Assembly: GCA_027484405.1 (NCBI GenBank)
Contig: JAIXTA010000141.1
Span: 1 to 64,000, forward strand
Direction of reading: 5' to 3'
DNA length: 64,000 nt
From: Burkholderiales bacterium
Lineage (GTDB): Bacteria > Pseudomonadota > Gammaproteobacteria > Burkholderiales > Burkholderiaceae_C
Below, piece by piece: positions 1 through 10,144 of the stretch. Under the pieces are notes generated by a model. That model had not been told where the DNA came from. It saw nothing but the letters and a program-made list of their open reading frames with translations, and did not search any database. The position numbers and the translations under genes were made by a program. Positions within the stretch are counted from its first letter, which is position 1. The number at the start of each line of letters is the position of its first letter.

Positions 1-1999
1 GAATCGTTGCCGCCATCAGGTGCGAGGTGCCGTCCTGGTGCTGCAGGCCTTCGCCAGCCAGCGTGGTACGCCCGCTGGTCGCCCCCACCAGGATGCCGCG
101 GGCGCGCTGGTCGGCTGCCGCCCAGATCTGATCGCCCACGCGCTGAAAGCCGAACACGCTGTAGTAGATGTAGATCGGCAGCATGGCCAGACCATGCGTG
201 GCGTAGCTGGTCGCCGCCGCAGTCCAGGATGCAATCGCGCCCGCCTCCGTGATGCCCTCCTCAAGGATCTGCCCGTCGGTGGCCTCGCGATAGAACATGA
301 CGGTGCCGATGTCCTCCGGCTCGTACTGCTGGCCCCGCGGGCTGTAGATGCCCGCCTGGCGGAACATGGCCTGCATGCCGAAGGTACGGGCTTCATCGGC
401 CACGATGGGGACCATGCGCGGTCCGAGGGCTGCATCCTTCATCAGCGTGCCCATCATGCGCACGAGGGCCATGGTGCTGCTCATCTCCTTGCCGTCGGCC
501 TTCAGGGCAAAGCCGGCATAGGCTTCGATCTCCGGCACCGGCACCTTGGCGCACTGGGCAATGCGCCGGGGCAGCGCGCCACCCAGCGCGGCACGGCGCT
601 CACGCAGGTAGCTCATTTCCGCGCTGTCTTCGGCAGGTCGATAGAACTCCAGGGCTTCGCACTGGGCGTCTGAGAGCGGCAGGCTGAAGCGCGTCCGGAA
701 GGCCTTGACGGCTTCGTCGTCCAGCTTCTTCTGCTGGTGCGTGGTCATCTTGCCCTGGCCGGCCTCACCCATGCCGTAGCCCTTCTTGGTCTGGGCCAGC
801 ACCACGCAGGGCTGGCCGACCGTCCGGGCGGCCGCATGGAAGGCCGCATAGATCTTGCGGATGTCATGCCCGCCGCGCTTGAGCCGATCAATCTCGTCGT
901 CAGTCATGCCTGCAGCCAGCGCAGCCAGCGCGGGCGTCTGGCCGAAGAACTTCTCCCGATTGAATGCGCCATCGTTGGCCGCAAAGGTCTGCAGCTGGCC
1001 ATCGACGATCCGGGAGAACGCTTCAATCAGCGCGCCCGACTTGTCACGCGCAAACAGCGCGTCCCAGTCGCTGCCCCAGACGAGCTTGATCACGCGCCAG
1101 CCCGCGCCCTTGAACAGGCCCTCTAGCTCATCAATGATGCGCCCGTTGCCGCGGACTGGCCCGTCGAGCCGCTGCAGGTTGCAATTGATCACCCAAGTGA
1201 GGTTGTCGAGTCCTTCGCGCGCCGCCAGCGTGAGTGCCGCCATGGATTCCGGCTCGTCCATCTCGCCATCACCAAAGAAGCCCCAGACCCGGCGCCCGGT
1301 GGTGTCGAGCAGCTTGCGGTCACGCAGGTAGCGCATGAAGCGGGCTGCGTAAATGGAGTTGATGGGGCCGATGCCCATCGATCCCGTCGGGAACTGCCAG
1401 AAGTCCGGCGCCAACCAGGGGTGCGGATAGCTCGGCAGCGCCTGGAGCCCCTTGCGGCGCGCAGCAATCTCCTGCCGGTAGTGGGCGAGGTCCTCGGCCG
1501 TGAGCCGCCCCTCGACATAGGCGCGCGCATAGACCCCTGGCGCAGAGTGCGGCTGCAGGAAAACGATGTCACCCAGCTGCTCGGCGGTCCGGCCGCGGAA
1601 GAAATGGTTGAAGCCCACCTCGAACAGGTCCGCCCCGCTGGCATACGAAGCGATGTGCCCGCCCAGTTCGCTGCTCTCCCGGTTGGCGCGCACCACCATG
1701 GCCAGCGCGTTCCAGCGCATGATCGAGCTCAGCCGTTCCTCGATGGTGAGATTGCCGGGAAACACAGGCTCAGCAGACGGCGCGATGCTGTTGACATATG
1801 GCGAACTCAATCGCTGAGCGCTGGCGGACTCCACACCGAGCAGCCATGCATGAGCCAGCACCGCATCCAGCACAAAGGCAGCGCGCTGTGGTCCCATGGC
1901 GGACACCAGGCCTTCGAGCGCCTGCTTCCACTCGAGCGTTTCCATCGGGTCGACGTCGATGCCATTGAGGACCGCGTCTGGAATCTTGGGCATGTTCAT
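1..1999 (-). CDS. aceE: AceE-type homodimeric 2-oxoacid (pyruvate) dehydrogenase E1, 3' end outside window
   Basis: Partial gene: 666 codons from the ATG at 1999 run open to the window edge, so the ORF track misses it. The reverse-strand translation reads MNMPKIPDAV, then PYVNSIAP, PGNLTIEERL, ELGGHIASYASGADLFEVGF, QPHSAPGVYARAYVEGRL and, at the edge, ADQRARGILVGATSGRTTL and GEGLQHQDGTSH. All are landmarks of the ThDP-dependent single-chain E1 of the pyruvate dehydrogenase complex, which decarboxylates pyruvate and acetylates lipoyl-E2 in the cytoplasm. The ELGGHIASYAS and QPHSAPG forms also occur in the AceE-like MdeB/transketolase-annotated group, so the substrate may not be pyruvate. A second in-frame ATG at 1993 is possible. 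No E2/E3 gene is visible, because they would lie beyond coordinate 1. Confidence 0.9.
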   Translation of the reverse strand, partial: MNMPKIPDAVLNGIDVDPMETLEWKQALEGLVSAMGPQRAAFVLDAVLAHAWLLGVESASAQRLSSPYVNSIAPSAEPVFPGNLTIEERLSSIMRWNALAMVVRANRESSELGGHIASYASGADLFEVGFNHFFRGRTAEQLGDIVFLQPHSAPGVYARAYVEGRLTAEDLAHYRQEIAARRKGLQALPSYPHPWLAPDFWQFPTGSMGIGPINSIYAARFMRYLRDRKLLDTTGRRVWGFFGDGEMDEPESMAALTLAAREGLDNLTWVINCNLQRLDGPVRGNGRIIDELEGLFKGAGWRVIKLVWGSDWDALFARDKSGALIEAFSRIVDGQLQTFAANDGAFNREKFFGQTPALAALAAGMTDDEIDRLKRGGHDIRKIYAAFHAAARTVGQPCVVLAQTKKGYGMGEAGQGKMTTHQQKKLDDEAVKAFRTRFSLPLSDAQCEALEFYRPAEDSAEMSYLRERRAALGGALPRRIAQCAKVPVPEIEAYAGFALKADGKEMSSTMALVRMMGTLMKDAALGPRMVPIVADEARTFGMQAMFRQAGIYSPRGQQYEPEDIGTVMFYREATDGQILEEGITEAGAIASWTAAATSYATHGLAMLPIYIYYSVFGFQRVGDQIWAAADQRARGILVGATSGRTTLAGEGLQHQDGTSHLMAATI

Positions 2000-2269
2000 G
2001 ATCTGGCGAATTCAGTGGAAAAGCGGCCTGCGCCGTTTCGGTGCATACATCTGCCGGCACTCTACGCTCATCCGCCGCCTGGCCGTGCCGGACCGTCTGC
2101 GAGTAAGCCCCAAGGGATCACTGTCGCAGGACGAACAAGAATGCCGCAATCCTGAATTACACAACCCCTGGTCATCGGGGATGATGCACACGTGAACTGA
2201 ACAGCCCGTCACGGCAGATCAAGGTCTCGGGTCACCCCGAAGGCCTGCAAGACACTGCCGCCCCACTGC

Positions 2270-4102
2270 ATGCTCCAAACGTATACACACAGCACCGGCA
2301 TCGACCGGCGCGCCTGGTTCCTGCGCGTGGCCTGCATCTGCATCGCGCTGGCCGGGCTGGGTCTGAACGCGGCGTATGTGCTCGAAGGCGCATTCGACGC
2401 CCGCCGCGTGAGTGTCAACATCGTGATGCTCTCCGTCGTCGCGGTGGTCTGGCTGATCCAGGCCAGAGGGCACTTGCGCCTGGCTTCTGCAGTGCTGCTG
2501 GTCACGATCACCGGGGCCATCGGCGTGCTGTCGGCCGTCAATGGCGGCTTTCGTGCCCCGGTGGCATGGGCCTTTCTGCCACTCATCGTGTTTGCGGGCT
2601 GGATGCTCGGCGCACGCTGGGCCGCAGCCACCTTCCTCGCTGTGGTGGCCATCCTGATCGCGCTCTTCGGTCTGGAGGCCGCCCATCTGCTGCCTGAACA
2701 GGCGCCTGGGTCGATCCGCGTGCAGATCGTTGTCACGCTCTTCATGCTTACCCTGGGCTGCCTGCTCTTTCTGCTGATCGGCCGAGACATGGCCGCCGGC
2801 CTGCGTGCCGCGACCGAGCTGCGCGAAGCGCTGCGAGCGTCCAACGAGGCGCTCGAAGCGAAGGTCAGCGAACGTACGCGTGACCTCGAAGCAGCCAAGA
2901 ATCTCGCCGAGATCGCCAGCCGGGCAAAAGGGGCATTTCTCGCGAACATGAGCCATGAGATCCGAACGCCGATGAACGCGATCGTCGGCTTCTCGCAGAT
3001 CCTGCTGCGCGGCGATCTGCCGCCCGTTGCGCGGCAGCAGGTGCAGCACATGGCTCAGGCCGCTGACCATCTGCTCCTGCTGATCAACGACGTGCTGGAT
3101 ATCTCGAAGATCGAGAGCGGCAAACTGGTGCTCGAGCCGACGCCCTTTGATCTTCGCGCCCTGTTCACGCGCCTGCTCACCCTCGTCGAAACCAATGCGC
3201 GCGCCAAGAAGCTCGGGCTGTTTCATGAAATCGAGGATGCCGTGCCGCGCTGGGTTGTGGGCGATCCGACCCGGCTGACGCAGATCCTGCTCAATTTCCT
3301 GGGCAATGCGGTCAAGTTCACCGAGTCAGGTGCCATCATCCTGCGCTGCATCGTGCAGGCCAGTGATGATGAAGGCGTGCTGCTGCGCTTTGAGGTGCAG
3401 GACACGGGTATCGGCATCGCCAAGGACGCGCAGGAACGGATCTTTCAGCCCTTCGAGCAGGCAGACCCGTCAAGCACCCGCGGCTATGGCGGAACAGGCT
3501 TGGGTCTGTCGATCAGCCGCCAGCTTGCGCAACTCATGGGTGGCAGCGTGGGTGTGGAGAGCGCTGTGGGCCGGGGCAGCCTGTTCTGGGCCACAGCCCG
3601 TCTGGGTCTGTCGAACGCGGCGCAGCAGGGCGCAGGCGGTGCCGAAAGCCTCTCGGCGGCGGAGCGGCTGTTCTTCGCACCCGAGCGCATTCTGCGGCAT
3701 CACTTCAATGCGAGCCGCATCCTGCTGGTCGAGGACAATGAGGTCAACCGTCTCGTGGCTGGTTCACAGCTGGCCCTGGTCGGGCTGGGCGTGACCGAAG
3801 CGCACAACGGTGCCGAAGCCCTGGCGCTGTGCGAATCGCGCGACTTCGATCTGATCCTCATGGATCTGCACATGCCGGTGATGGACGGCCAGAGCGCTGC
3901 CCGGGCCATCCGCCAGCTGCCGCAGCATGCCGAGACGCCGATCATCGCCCTGACCGCGGACGCGTTCTCCGAAGATCGACAGCGCAGCCTTGAGGCCGGC
4001 ATGAACGACCACCTGGCCAAGCCGATCACGCCCGACACCTTCTACCCGCGCATCCTGCGCTGGCTATCGGTCAAGCGGCCGGGCGTGCTCTTGCCCGGAT
4101 GA
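2270..4102 (+). CDS. Orphan hybrid sensor histidine kinase with C-terminal receiver domain
   Basis: 610 aa. About six hydrophobic segments in residues 15-170 form a membrane sensor without a large periplasmic loop. A short coiled-coil linker (ca. 175-215) follows, then a HisKA box NMSHEIRTPMNAIVGFSQIL with phospho-accepting His229. The HATPase_c region shows QILLNFLGNAVKFTESG, DTGIGIA and YGGTGLGLSISRQLAQLMGG. A REC domain starts at RILLVEDNEVNR with phospho-Asp532 in ILMDLHMPVMDG and ends with the conserved KP motif. The cytoplasmic output is therefore a phosphotransfer cascade, but no Hpt protein or response regulator with output domain lies nearby, so the partner is unknown. The 3' end overlaps the convergent GAF gene by 32 nt. 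The signal sensed cannot be inferred. Confidence 0.93.
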   Translation: MLQTYTHSTGIDRRAWFLRVACICIALAGLGLNAAYVLEGAFDARRVSVNIVMLSVVAVVWLIQARGHLRLASAVLLVTITGAIGVLSAVNGGFRAPVAWAFLPLIVFAGWMLGARWAAATFLAVVAILIALFGLEAAHLLPEQAPGSIRVQIVVTLFMLTLGCLLFLLIGRDMAAGLRAATELREALRASNEALEAKVSERTRDLEAAKNLAEIASRAKGAFLANMSHEIRTPMNAIVGFSQILLRGDLPPVARQQVQHMAQAADHLLLLINDVLDISKIESGKLVLEPTPFDLRALFTRLLTLVETNARAKKLGLFHEIEDAVPRWVVGDPTRLTQILLNFLGNAVKFTESGAIILRCIVQASDDEGVLLRFEVQDTGIGIAKDAQERIFQPFEQADPSSTRGYGGTGLGLSISRQLAQLMGGSVGVESAVGRGSLFWATARLGLSNAAQQGAGGAESLSAAERLFFAPERILRHHFNASRILLVEDNEVNRLVAGSQLALVGLGVTEAHNGAEALALCESRDFDLILMDLHMPVMDGQSAARAIRQLPQHAETPIIALTADAFSEDRQRSLEAGMNDHLAKPITPDTFYPRILRWLSVKRPGVLLPG

Positions 4103-4640
4103 GATCCGAGGCGCGATCGTCCTCCGCACAGTAGATGGCGCGGGCCAGCGTGAACGCCTGGCCCAGCTCATGCGCGACTGAAGCAAGCGTTTCATGGTCC
4201 TGCTCGGACCAGGTGCGCGGTGCACCGCAGTGCTCGCAGCAGATCACGGCCACGGCCTCGCCCGCATCAAAGACGAGGCGGTCGAGCAGGGAGTGGATGT
4301 CGGCGGGCAGAAAATAGGCATCACCGAAGCACACGGTCGCCGGGTGCGTCCGTGCGTCAGGTGCATCGATCACGTCCGAGGCACCCAAGGCATCGAAATA
4401 CTCAGGAAAGTCGCCCACGGTGAGGCGCATGCCTGAGGAGAAACGCTGCGTGCGCGCATCGAGCAGCGCCAGTTCGTCGAGCGCGTCACGTGCACCGTTG
4501 TAGAGCCATACGCTGACCCGCGTGCAATTCAGCCGTTCGCTCAAGTGCACACACGCCGCCTCCCAGACCCGGGCAATGCCGCAACGGCCCTCCAGGTGCT
4601 GGGCGAGCGCAGCGGACAGGGCAGGCAGAGATTCAGACAT
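4071..4640 (-). CDS. GAF-domain protein
   Basis: About 189 aa from the ATG at 4640 (MSESLPALSA); the track start at 4670 is a GTG ten codons upstream, and neither has a clear ribosome site. The body looks like a single GAF fold: VWEAACVHLSERLNCTRVSVWLYN near the N-terminus, then a hydrophobic strand EAVAVICCEHCGAPRTWSEQ typical of GAF domains before DHETLASVAHELGQAF. Such stand-alone GAF domains bind small ligands or act as partners of two-component kinases. Its 3' end overlaps the convergent hybrid kinase by 32 nt, so a functional link is possible but unproven. Paired CC and C residues around 165-170 could be redox or metal sensitive (speculative). Confidence 0.75.
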   Translation of the reverse strand: MSESLPALSAALAQHLEGRCGIARVWEAACVHLSERLNCTRVSVWLYNGARDALDELALLDARTQRFSSGMRLTVGDFPEYFDALGASDVIDAPDARTHPATVCFGDAYFLPADIHSLLDRLVFDAGEAVAVICCEHCGAPRTWSEQDHETLASVAHELGQAFTLARAIYCAEDDRASDLIRARARPAA

Positions 4641-4753
4641 GAGATGACCGTCGAGCACAGGGTGCTCCACGCTAGCGCCGGAACGCTTCCACCGTCCAGC
4701 CGGGGTGATCCCCGTGTGTTGCTGAACACCCGGGGTCGAGGCGGCGCGCCGCC

Positions 4754-5176
4754 CTAGTGCGTGCCCTTGCCGGCCGCCTTGGGCTCGCCGGCGGGTACCG
4801 TGGGCAAGCTGAAGCCCGGCGGCAAGCCAGGCATGGCCGGCAGCGCGTTCTTGTCCACTTCGACCGGCTTGACCGGCTCGATCTTGTTCTCGGCCATGTA
4901 GTCGTTCATTTCCCGCCAGCCGGCGTACACCGCGGCCTTGGAGGCACGGGGGTTGCGCGCATAGCAGTCCTCGATCGCACGTGCCGCGTGGCGGCAGGCC
5001 GCGCCGACCGCCTTGCCATCGGCTTCCGCAGCGGCAGCGGCCTTGGCGGGATCTTCGATGCCCAGCAGCTCACAGCCGCTCAGTGCAAGCAGCGCTGCGG
5101 CGCCGAGCAGCACGCTGCGCAGGCGTGCCGAGCGGGGCGGATGCGGACGGGCCATGGGATGCGTGACAGGGTTCAT
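4754..5176 (-). CDS. Small lipoprotein of unknown function
   Basis: 140 aa from the ATG at 5176 (MNPVTHPMARPH); the track start is 13 codons upstream and another Met lies at 5155. A basic n-region and hydrophobic stretch (LRSVLLGAAALLALSGC) end in a lipobox LSGC, so the mature protein should be lipidated on Cys. The mature part contains AACRHAARAIEDCYARNP and GWREMNDYMAENKIEPV, followed by a Pro/Gly-rich tail ending GKGTH. The two mature Cys residues might form a disulfide. I do not recognise the family. It is divergent from the ABC transporter operon across a 239-bp gap. Confidence 0.75.
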   Translation of the reverse strand: MNPVTHPMARPHPPRSARLRSVLLGAAALLALSGCELLGIEDPAKAAAAAEADGKAVGAACRHAARAIEDCYARNPRASKAAVYAGWREMNDYMAENKIEPVKPVEVDKNALPAMPGLPPGFSLPTVPAGEPKAAGKGTH

Positions 5177-5415
5177 GGGACCAGGTTTTTCAGGGGTTCG
5201 AGCTGATATCGGCAAGCGGCGCTGCGAACTGAAGCCGGCTCAGGCAGCGGGCAAGGCCTGAATTGCGGCCTGAATTTCGGCCTGATTGCGGGCAAGCTTG
5301 CGACCTCGCGGTCTGGTGTGCATGGCTGGGGAGCCACGCTGCGCAATGTCGCAGCCGGCCCGGTCCGTGCGGCCCACCCGCGGAGTCGACAGGGTCCGAT
5401 CCATACAATCGACCG

Positions 5416-6099
<684 letters not shown>

Positions 6100-8652
6100 G
6101 TGCTGGCCACCTGGCTGCCGCCACCCCAGCTCTCGCGCTGGCTGCTGCTGGCGCAGCTGCGCGGGCGCCGCACGGCCACGCTGATGTCGGTGCTGGCCAT
6201 CGCGCTCGGCGTGGCGCTGGGCTACGCCATTCACCTGATCAATAGCGCCGCCCTGTCCGACTTCAGCCGCGCCATGCAGGGCCTGCAAGGCGAGCCCGAT
6301 GTGGTGCTCACCGCCGCCGACGGTGCAGACGGGCGGGGGGTCGATTTGGCGCTGCTCAACGATCTGGCGCGCGACCCGCAGGTGCTGGTGGCCAGCCCCG
6401 TGATCCAGTTGCGCGTGCAGCTCCTCGACGCGGCCGGCCGCGCGCAGCCCGTCACCCTGCTGGGTCTGGACATCCTGTCGATTGCCCAGATCACCCCGAG
6501 CCTGCTGCCCCGCGACCAGCGCAACACCAAAGACACGACCAGCCTCTTCGGCCCGGCCCTCTTCGCCAGCCCGACGCTCGCACGCGAACTCGGCGGCGCC
6601 CGCGGGCAGACACTCGGCCTGCGACGCGGCACGCGCGAGTGGCGCGCCCCGCTGGCGGGCGACTTGCCGGCCTTGAACGGGAGCGCACGCGTGCTGGTGG
6701 CCGACATTGCCTGGGTGCAGGCCGCACTGGCCGAGCCCGGACAGGTGTCCGACATCCGCCTGCGCCTGGCGCCCGATGTGAATGCCGATGCCTGGCTGGC
6801 CGATGCGCGCCGGCGGCTGGCGCCACCGCTGCTGCTCAAGAAGCCGGAAGACGACAACCTGCGCGTCTCCAATCTGTCGCGTGCCTACCGGGTCAATCTG
6901 AACGTGCTGGCGCTGGTGGCCCTGCTCACCGGCGCCTTTCTCGTGTTTGCCACCCAGCTCACCGCCGTAGCGCAGCGCGCGCCGCAGTTTGCGCTGCTCG
7001 GCGTGCTGGGCCTGACGCCGCGGCAGCGTTTCATGCAGATCCTGCTGGAGGGCGGCAGCATCGGCCTGCCCGGCGCGCTGCTCGGCCTGGCGCTGGGTTA
7101 CAGCCTGGCGCTGGTGTTCACCCGCGCGCTGGGGGGCGACCTGGGCGGCGGCTACTTTGCGGGCAGCAACCCGGTGATCGATCCCGCCCCCTGGGCGGCG
7201 GCCGCCTTTGGCGGGCTGGGTGTGCTGGCCAGCGTGGCTGGCGCCTGGTATCCGGCCCTGCTCAACCGCGCGCAGCCGCCGGCGCAAACACTGAAGAGCG
7301 GTTTCGTGCACGCGCACCGCTCCGGTACGCCGCGCCGCCGTGCCGCGCTGCTGGGGGCGCTTGCGGCTCTCACGGTCGGGCTGCTGTTCATGCCACCCTG
7401 GCGTGGTCTGCCGGTGGCGGGCTATGCGGCCATTGGGCTGGTGCTGGTGATGGGCATCGTGCTGGCGCCACTGGTCACCTCCGCCGCCTTTGGCTGGATG
7501 GCGCGGCAGACCCGAAGCGGCGCGAGCGCACCGCGCACTGTGGCCGCGCAGCAGGTGGCCCAGGCCCCGCTCATGGCCCAGGTGGCCGCCAGCGGCCTGA
7601 TCGTGAGCTTTGCGCTCACCGCGAGCATGGTGATCATGGTCTCCAGCTTCCGTGTGGCGGTGGACACCTGGCTGGACGAAGTGCTGCCGGCGCCGCTCTA
7701 TGCGCGCACGCGCGGCACGCCCCTGCCCGCTGCTGCACTGGACGCACTGGCCGCCAGCGCCCACTTCGAGCGCATGGAGCAGCTGGCCGTGCGCCCCGTG
7801 GTGCTGGATGCCTCGCGCCCGGCGCTCGATCTCGTGATCCGCGATCTCGACCCGCAGCAGCCCGGTGCGCGCCTGCCCTTCACCGGTGCGGTACTGCCCG
7901 CGCCGCCCGGCATGGTGAGCGCATGGATCAGCGAGCCGATGAGCGTGGTCTACGGTCTGCAGCCGGGCGACCGCCTGCGCCTGCCCCTGCTAGGCAGCGA
8001 GCGCGAGTTTCATGTGGGCGGCGTGTGGCGCGACTATGCGCGGCAGTTCGGTGCGGTGACCCTGGCGCGCTCGGACTTCGAGGCCCTGGGCGGCCGCTTC
8101 GAGGCCAGCGATGTGGCGCTCTGGCCGCGTGAGGGCCGGCAGGCCGCCGCCAAGACCCTGCTCGGCGAGCTGGCCGCACGCCATGGGGTGGAGGTGGCGG
8201 AATCGGCCGAGATCCGCGCGCTGTCCCTGCGCATCTTCGACCGCAGCTTTGCCGTGACCTATGCGCTGGAGGCGGCGGCCATGCTGATCGGCCTGTTTGG
8301 CCTCGCCGTGACCCTGGCGGCAAGCGTCTGGATGCGCAGCCGCGAGATGGCCATGCTGGCCGCACTCGGCTTCTCGCGCGCCATGCTCACCCAGGCGGTG
8401 CGCTTCGAGGGCGTGTTGATCGTGCTCACGGGTCTTGCAGTCGGTACGGTGTGCGGCGTGGCCATCGGCGCGATCCTCACGCATGTCATCAACCCCCAGG
8501 CCTTCCATTGGCGCATGCCGCTGGACGTACCCTGGCGTCTGGTGGCCGCCGGCGCGCTGGCCACCCTGGCCGCCGGGCTGGTGGCCAGCCACCTGGCGGC
8601 GCGGCGCGCTACCCGCCTGCCGGTGGCGCAGATTCTGGCGAGCAGTCAATGA
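6100..8652 (+). CDS. Fused double FtsX-type ABC permease, AttF/AttG-like
   Basis: 850 aa, GTG start abutting the ATPase stop codon. About ten membrane segments are arranged as two FtsX/MacB-PCD units. The first has an N-terminal anchor (LMSVLAIALGVALGYAIHL), a ca. 220-residue periplasmic domain, then VLALVALLTGAFLVFATQL and further segments. The second begins around VAASGLIVSFALTASMVIMV, has another periplasmic domain, and ends in a three-segment block with SREMAMLAALGFSRAML, the cytoplasmic coupling-helix motif of the family. These permeases act as mechanotransmission machines on periplasmic or outer-leaflet [16 protein letters not shown] than as classical pumps. In the reference att cluster AttF and AttG are, to my knowledge, separate; here one polypeptide carries both. 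It is followed by the AttH-like exported protein. Confidence 0.9.
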   Translation: MLATWLPPPQLSRWLLLAQLRGRRTATLMSVLAIALGVALGYAIHLINSAALSDFSRAMQGLQGEPDVVLTAADGADGRGVDLALLNDLARDPQVLVASPVIQLRVQLLDAAGRAQPVTLLGLDILSIAQITPSLLPRDQRNTKDTTSLFGPALFASPTLARELGGARGQTLGLRRGTREWRAPLAGDLPALNGSARVLVADIAWVQAALAEPGQVSDIRLRLAPDVNADAWLADARRRLAPPLLLKKPEDDNLRVSNLSRAYRVNLNVLALVALLTGAFLVFATQLTAVAQRAPQFALLGVLGLTPRQRFMQILLEGGSIGLPGALLGLALGYSLALVFTRALGGDLGGGYFAGSNPVIDPAPWAAAAFGGLGVLASVAGAWYPALLNRAQPPAQTLKSGFVHAHRSGTPRRRAALLGALAALTVGLLFMPPWRGLPVAGYAAIGLVLVMGIVLAPLVTSAAFGWMARQTRSGASAPRTVAAQQVAQAPLMAQVAASGLIVSFALTASMVIMVSSFRVAVDTWLDEVLPAPLYARTRGTPLPAAALDALAASAHFERMEQLAVRPVVLDASRPALDLVIRDLDPQQPGARLPFTGAVLPAPPGMVSAWISEPMSVVYGLQPGDRLRLPLLGSEREFHVGGVWRDYARQFGAVTLARSDFEALGGRFEASDVALWPREGRQAAAKTLLGELAARHGVEVAESAEIRALSLRIFDRSFAVTYALEAAAMLIGLFGLAVTLAASVWMRSREMAMLAALGFSRAMLTQAVRFEGVLIVLTGLAVGTVCGVAIGAILTHVINPQAFHWRMPLDVPWRLVAAGALATLAAGLVASHLAARRATRLPVAQILASSQ

Positions 8653-8708
8653 GCCGCGTCTTTGCCCATCCGCCCGCCGGGATGGCCGGCGGAACAGCTT
8701 CCGGGATG

Positions 8709-8770
8709 CCTTCTCGCTTGTCTGGCAGACATCTTCAGCCATTTTGGCCTGAAGAAGCGCATGAAATGGA
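8709..8770 (+). repeat. Intergenic hairpin repeat, copy A
   Basis: Lies in the 145-bp gap between the FtsX permease and the AttH-like gene. Contains TTCTCGCTTGTC, then the stem-loop CTTCAGCCATTTTGGCCTGAAG and the tail AAGCGCATGAAATGG. The same arrangement recurs at 12101, 28817 and 39678 (see findings). Confidence 0.6.
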
Positions 8771-8797
8771 CTTCTACGTGTTTGGATCGGGGCGTCG

Positions 8798-9946
8798 ATG
8801 CTGAGCCGGCGCCTGTTGCTGGCGCATGCTGCGCAGCTTGCGGCGATGGGCAGCCTGCCCGTGTGCGGCCGCACGCAGGCCGCCTCTGCCGATGCGCCGG
8901 ACTACGCGCCGGTCCTGCCCGGCCGGGTGCTGCGCTTTCCGGCTGACCACGCGGCGCATCCGGACTTTCGTACCGAGTGGTGGTACATCACCGGCGCCCT
9001 GGATGCACCCCACGAGCACATCGGATTTCAGTTCACCCTGTTCCGCTCGCGCCTGATTGCGCCGGACTGGACGCCGGAGCAGCGTGCCAACCCGCTGGCC
9101 CTGCAGCAGCTGATGTTTGCCCACGGCGCGGTGAGCGATGCGCGGCGCGGCAAGATCCTGCATGCCGAACGGGCCGCCCGCGTGCCCCTGGGCGCCGGCT
9201 TCAGCCGCACGGACTGCGACCACTTCATCGGTAACTGGCGCATCTGGCGGGAGGATGCGCAGCCAGCGGGGCAGCCCGAGCGCTTCCGCATCCAGGTGCG
9301 CGACCCGCAGCTCGCCTTCGACCTGACGCTGGCGCTCACCCAGCCGCGCATGCTGCAGGGCCAGGGCGGCTACTCGCAGAAGGGGCCGGACCCGCGCCTA
9401 TCCAGCTACTACGTGAGCCTGCCGCAGCTCGCAGTGAGCGGCACGATCCGCCTGCCCGATGCCACGAACAGCGCCCCGCCCATTGCGGCGCGCGGCCGGG
9501 CCTGGTTCGACCAGGAATGGTCCAGCGAGGTCTTGGGCGACACCGGCGTGGGCTGGGACTGGATCGGCATCAATCTGGACGACGGCGGTGCGCTCATGGC
9601 CTTTCAGATCCGCGACGCCGCCGGGCGCGCTGTCTATGCCCATGCCGCGCTGCGCGATGCCGCGGGCCGGATGACGCAGTACGGCGCCGATGAGGTGCGC
9701 TTCGAGCCCCTGCGCTACTGGGTCAGCCCGCGGCATGGCCAGGGCGGCGCTCGCTACCCGGTGGCGCAGCGCATCCGCTTCGGGCCGCACCGCATTGAGA
9801 CGGCGCCGGTCATGGACGATCAGGAGCTCATCACGCAGCGCCTGGGGCGCGTCGCCTACTGGGAGGGTTTGAGCCGGGTCAGCGGTACCCTGCAAGGCCG
9901 CGGCTATCTTGAAATGACCGGATACGCCGGCAGGTTGAACCTGTAG
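8798..9946 (+). CDS. AttH / CrtC-like (carotenoid 1,2-hydratase-fold) exported protein
   Basis: 382 aa. The N-terminus MLSRRLLLAHAAQLAAMGSL resembles a signal peptide with a twin-Arg start (SRRLLL), so export is likely. Conserved landmarks of the AttH/hydroxyneurosporene-synthase lipocalin-like fold include FRTEWWYITGAL, GFQFTLFRSRL, ARGRAWFDQEWSS, GWDWIGINLDDG and, near the C-terminus, GYLEMTGY. Family proteins of this type sit beside FtsX-type ABC transporters, as here, and are assumed to handle a hydrophobic ligand in the periplasm. No carotenoid genes are present, so a carotenoid hydratase role is unlikely. The start at 8798 is the first ATG giving a complete signal sequence. Confidence 0.88.
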   Translation: MLSRRLLLAHAAQLAAMGSLPVCGRTQAASADAPDYAPVLPGRVLRFPADHAAHPDFRTEWWYITGALDAPHEHIGFQFTLFRSRLIAPDWTPEQRANPLALQQLMFAHGAVSDARRGKILHAERAARVPLGAGFSRTDCDHFIGNWRIWREDAQPAGQPERFRIQVRDPQLAFDLTLALTQPRMLQGQGGYSQKGPDPRLSSYYVSLPQLAVSGTIRLPDATNSAPPIAARGRAWFDQEWSSEVLGDTGVGWDWIGINLDDGGALMAFQIRDAAGRAVYAHAALRDAAGRMTQYGADEVRFEPLRYWVSPRHGQGGARYPVAQRIRFGPHRIETAPVMDDQELITQRLGRVAYWEGLSRVSGTLQGRGYLEMTGYAGRLNL

Positions 9947-9976
9947 CTTTGATCTGCGTGGCGCAAAATCCTTGAG

Positions 9977-10115
9977 CCACAGATGGCCACAGATGAACAC
10001 AGACAAACCCGCTGATTGCTGTTGAGTTGCCCGCGCAGCGAGAACCGCGCACGGCAAGCGTTCTCACCTGCCATGCTTCCGGTTTTCATCTGTGTTCATC
10101 TGTGGCCATCTGTGG
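9977..10115. repeat. Inverted-repeat element 1 (perfect 27-nt arms)
   Basis: The left arm 9977-10003 (CCACAGATGGCCACAGATGA...) and right arm 10089-10115 are exact reverse complements over 27 nt, separated by 85 nt. Internally each arm repeats CCACAGATG. Located between the AttH-like gene and the ABC exporter. A related, less perfect copy lies at 11962-12107, so the exporter gene is bracketed by two such elements. Confidence 0.85.
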
Positions 10116-10144
10116 CTACCCCATTTCCCGTCTGACAGGCGACC

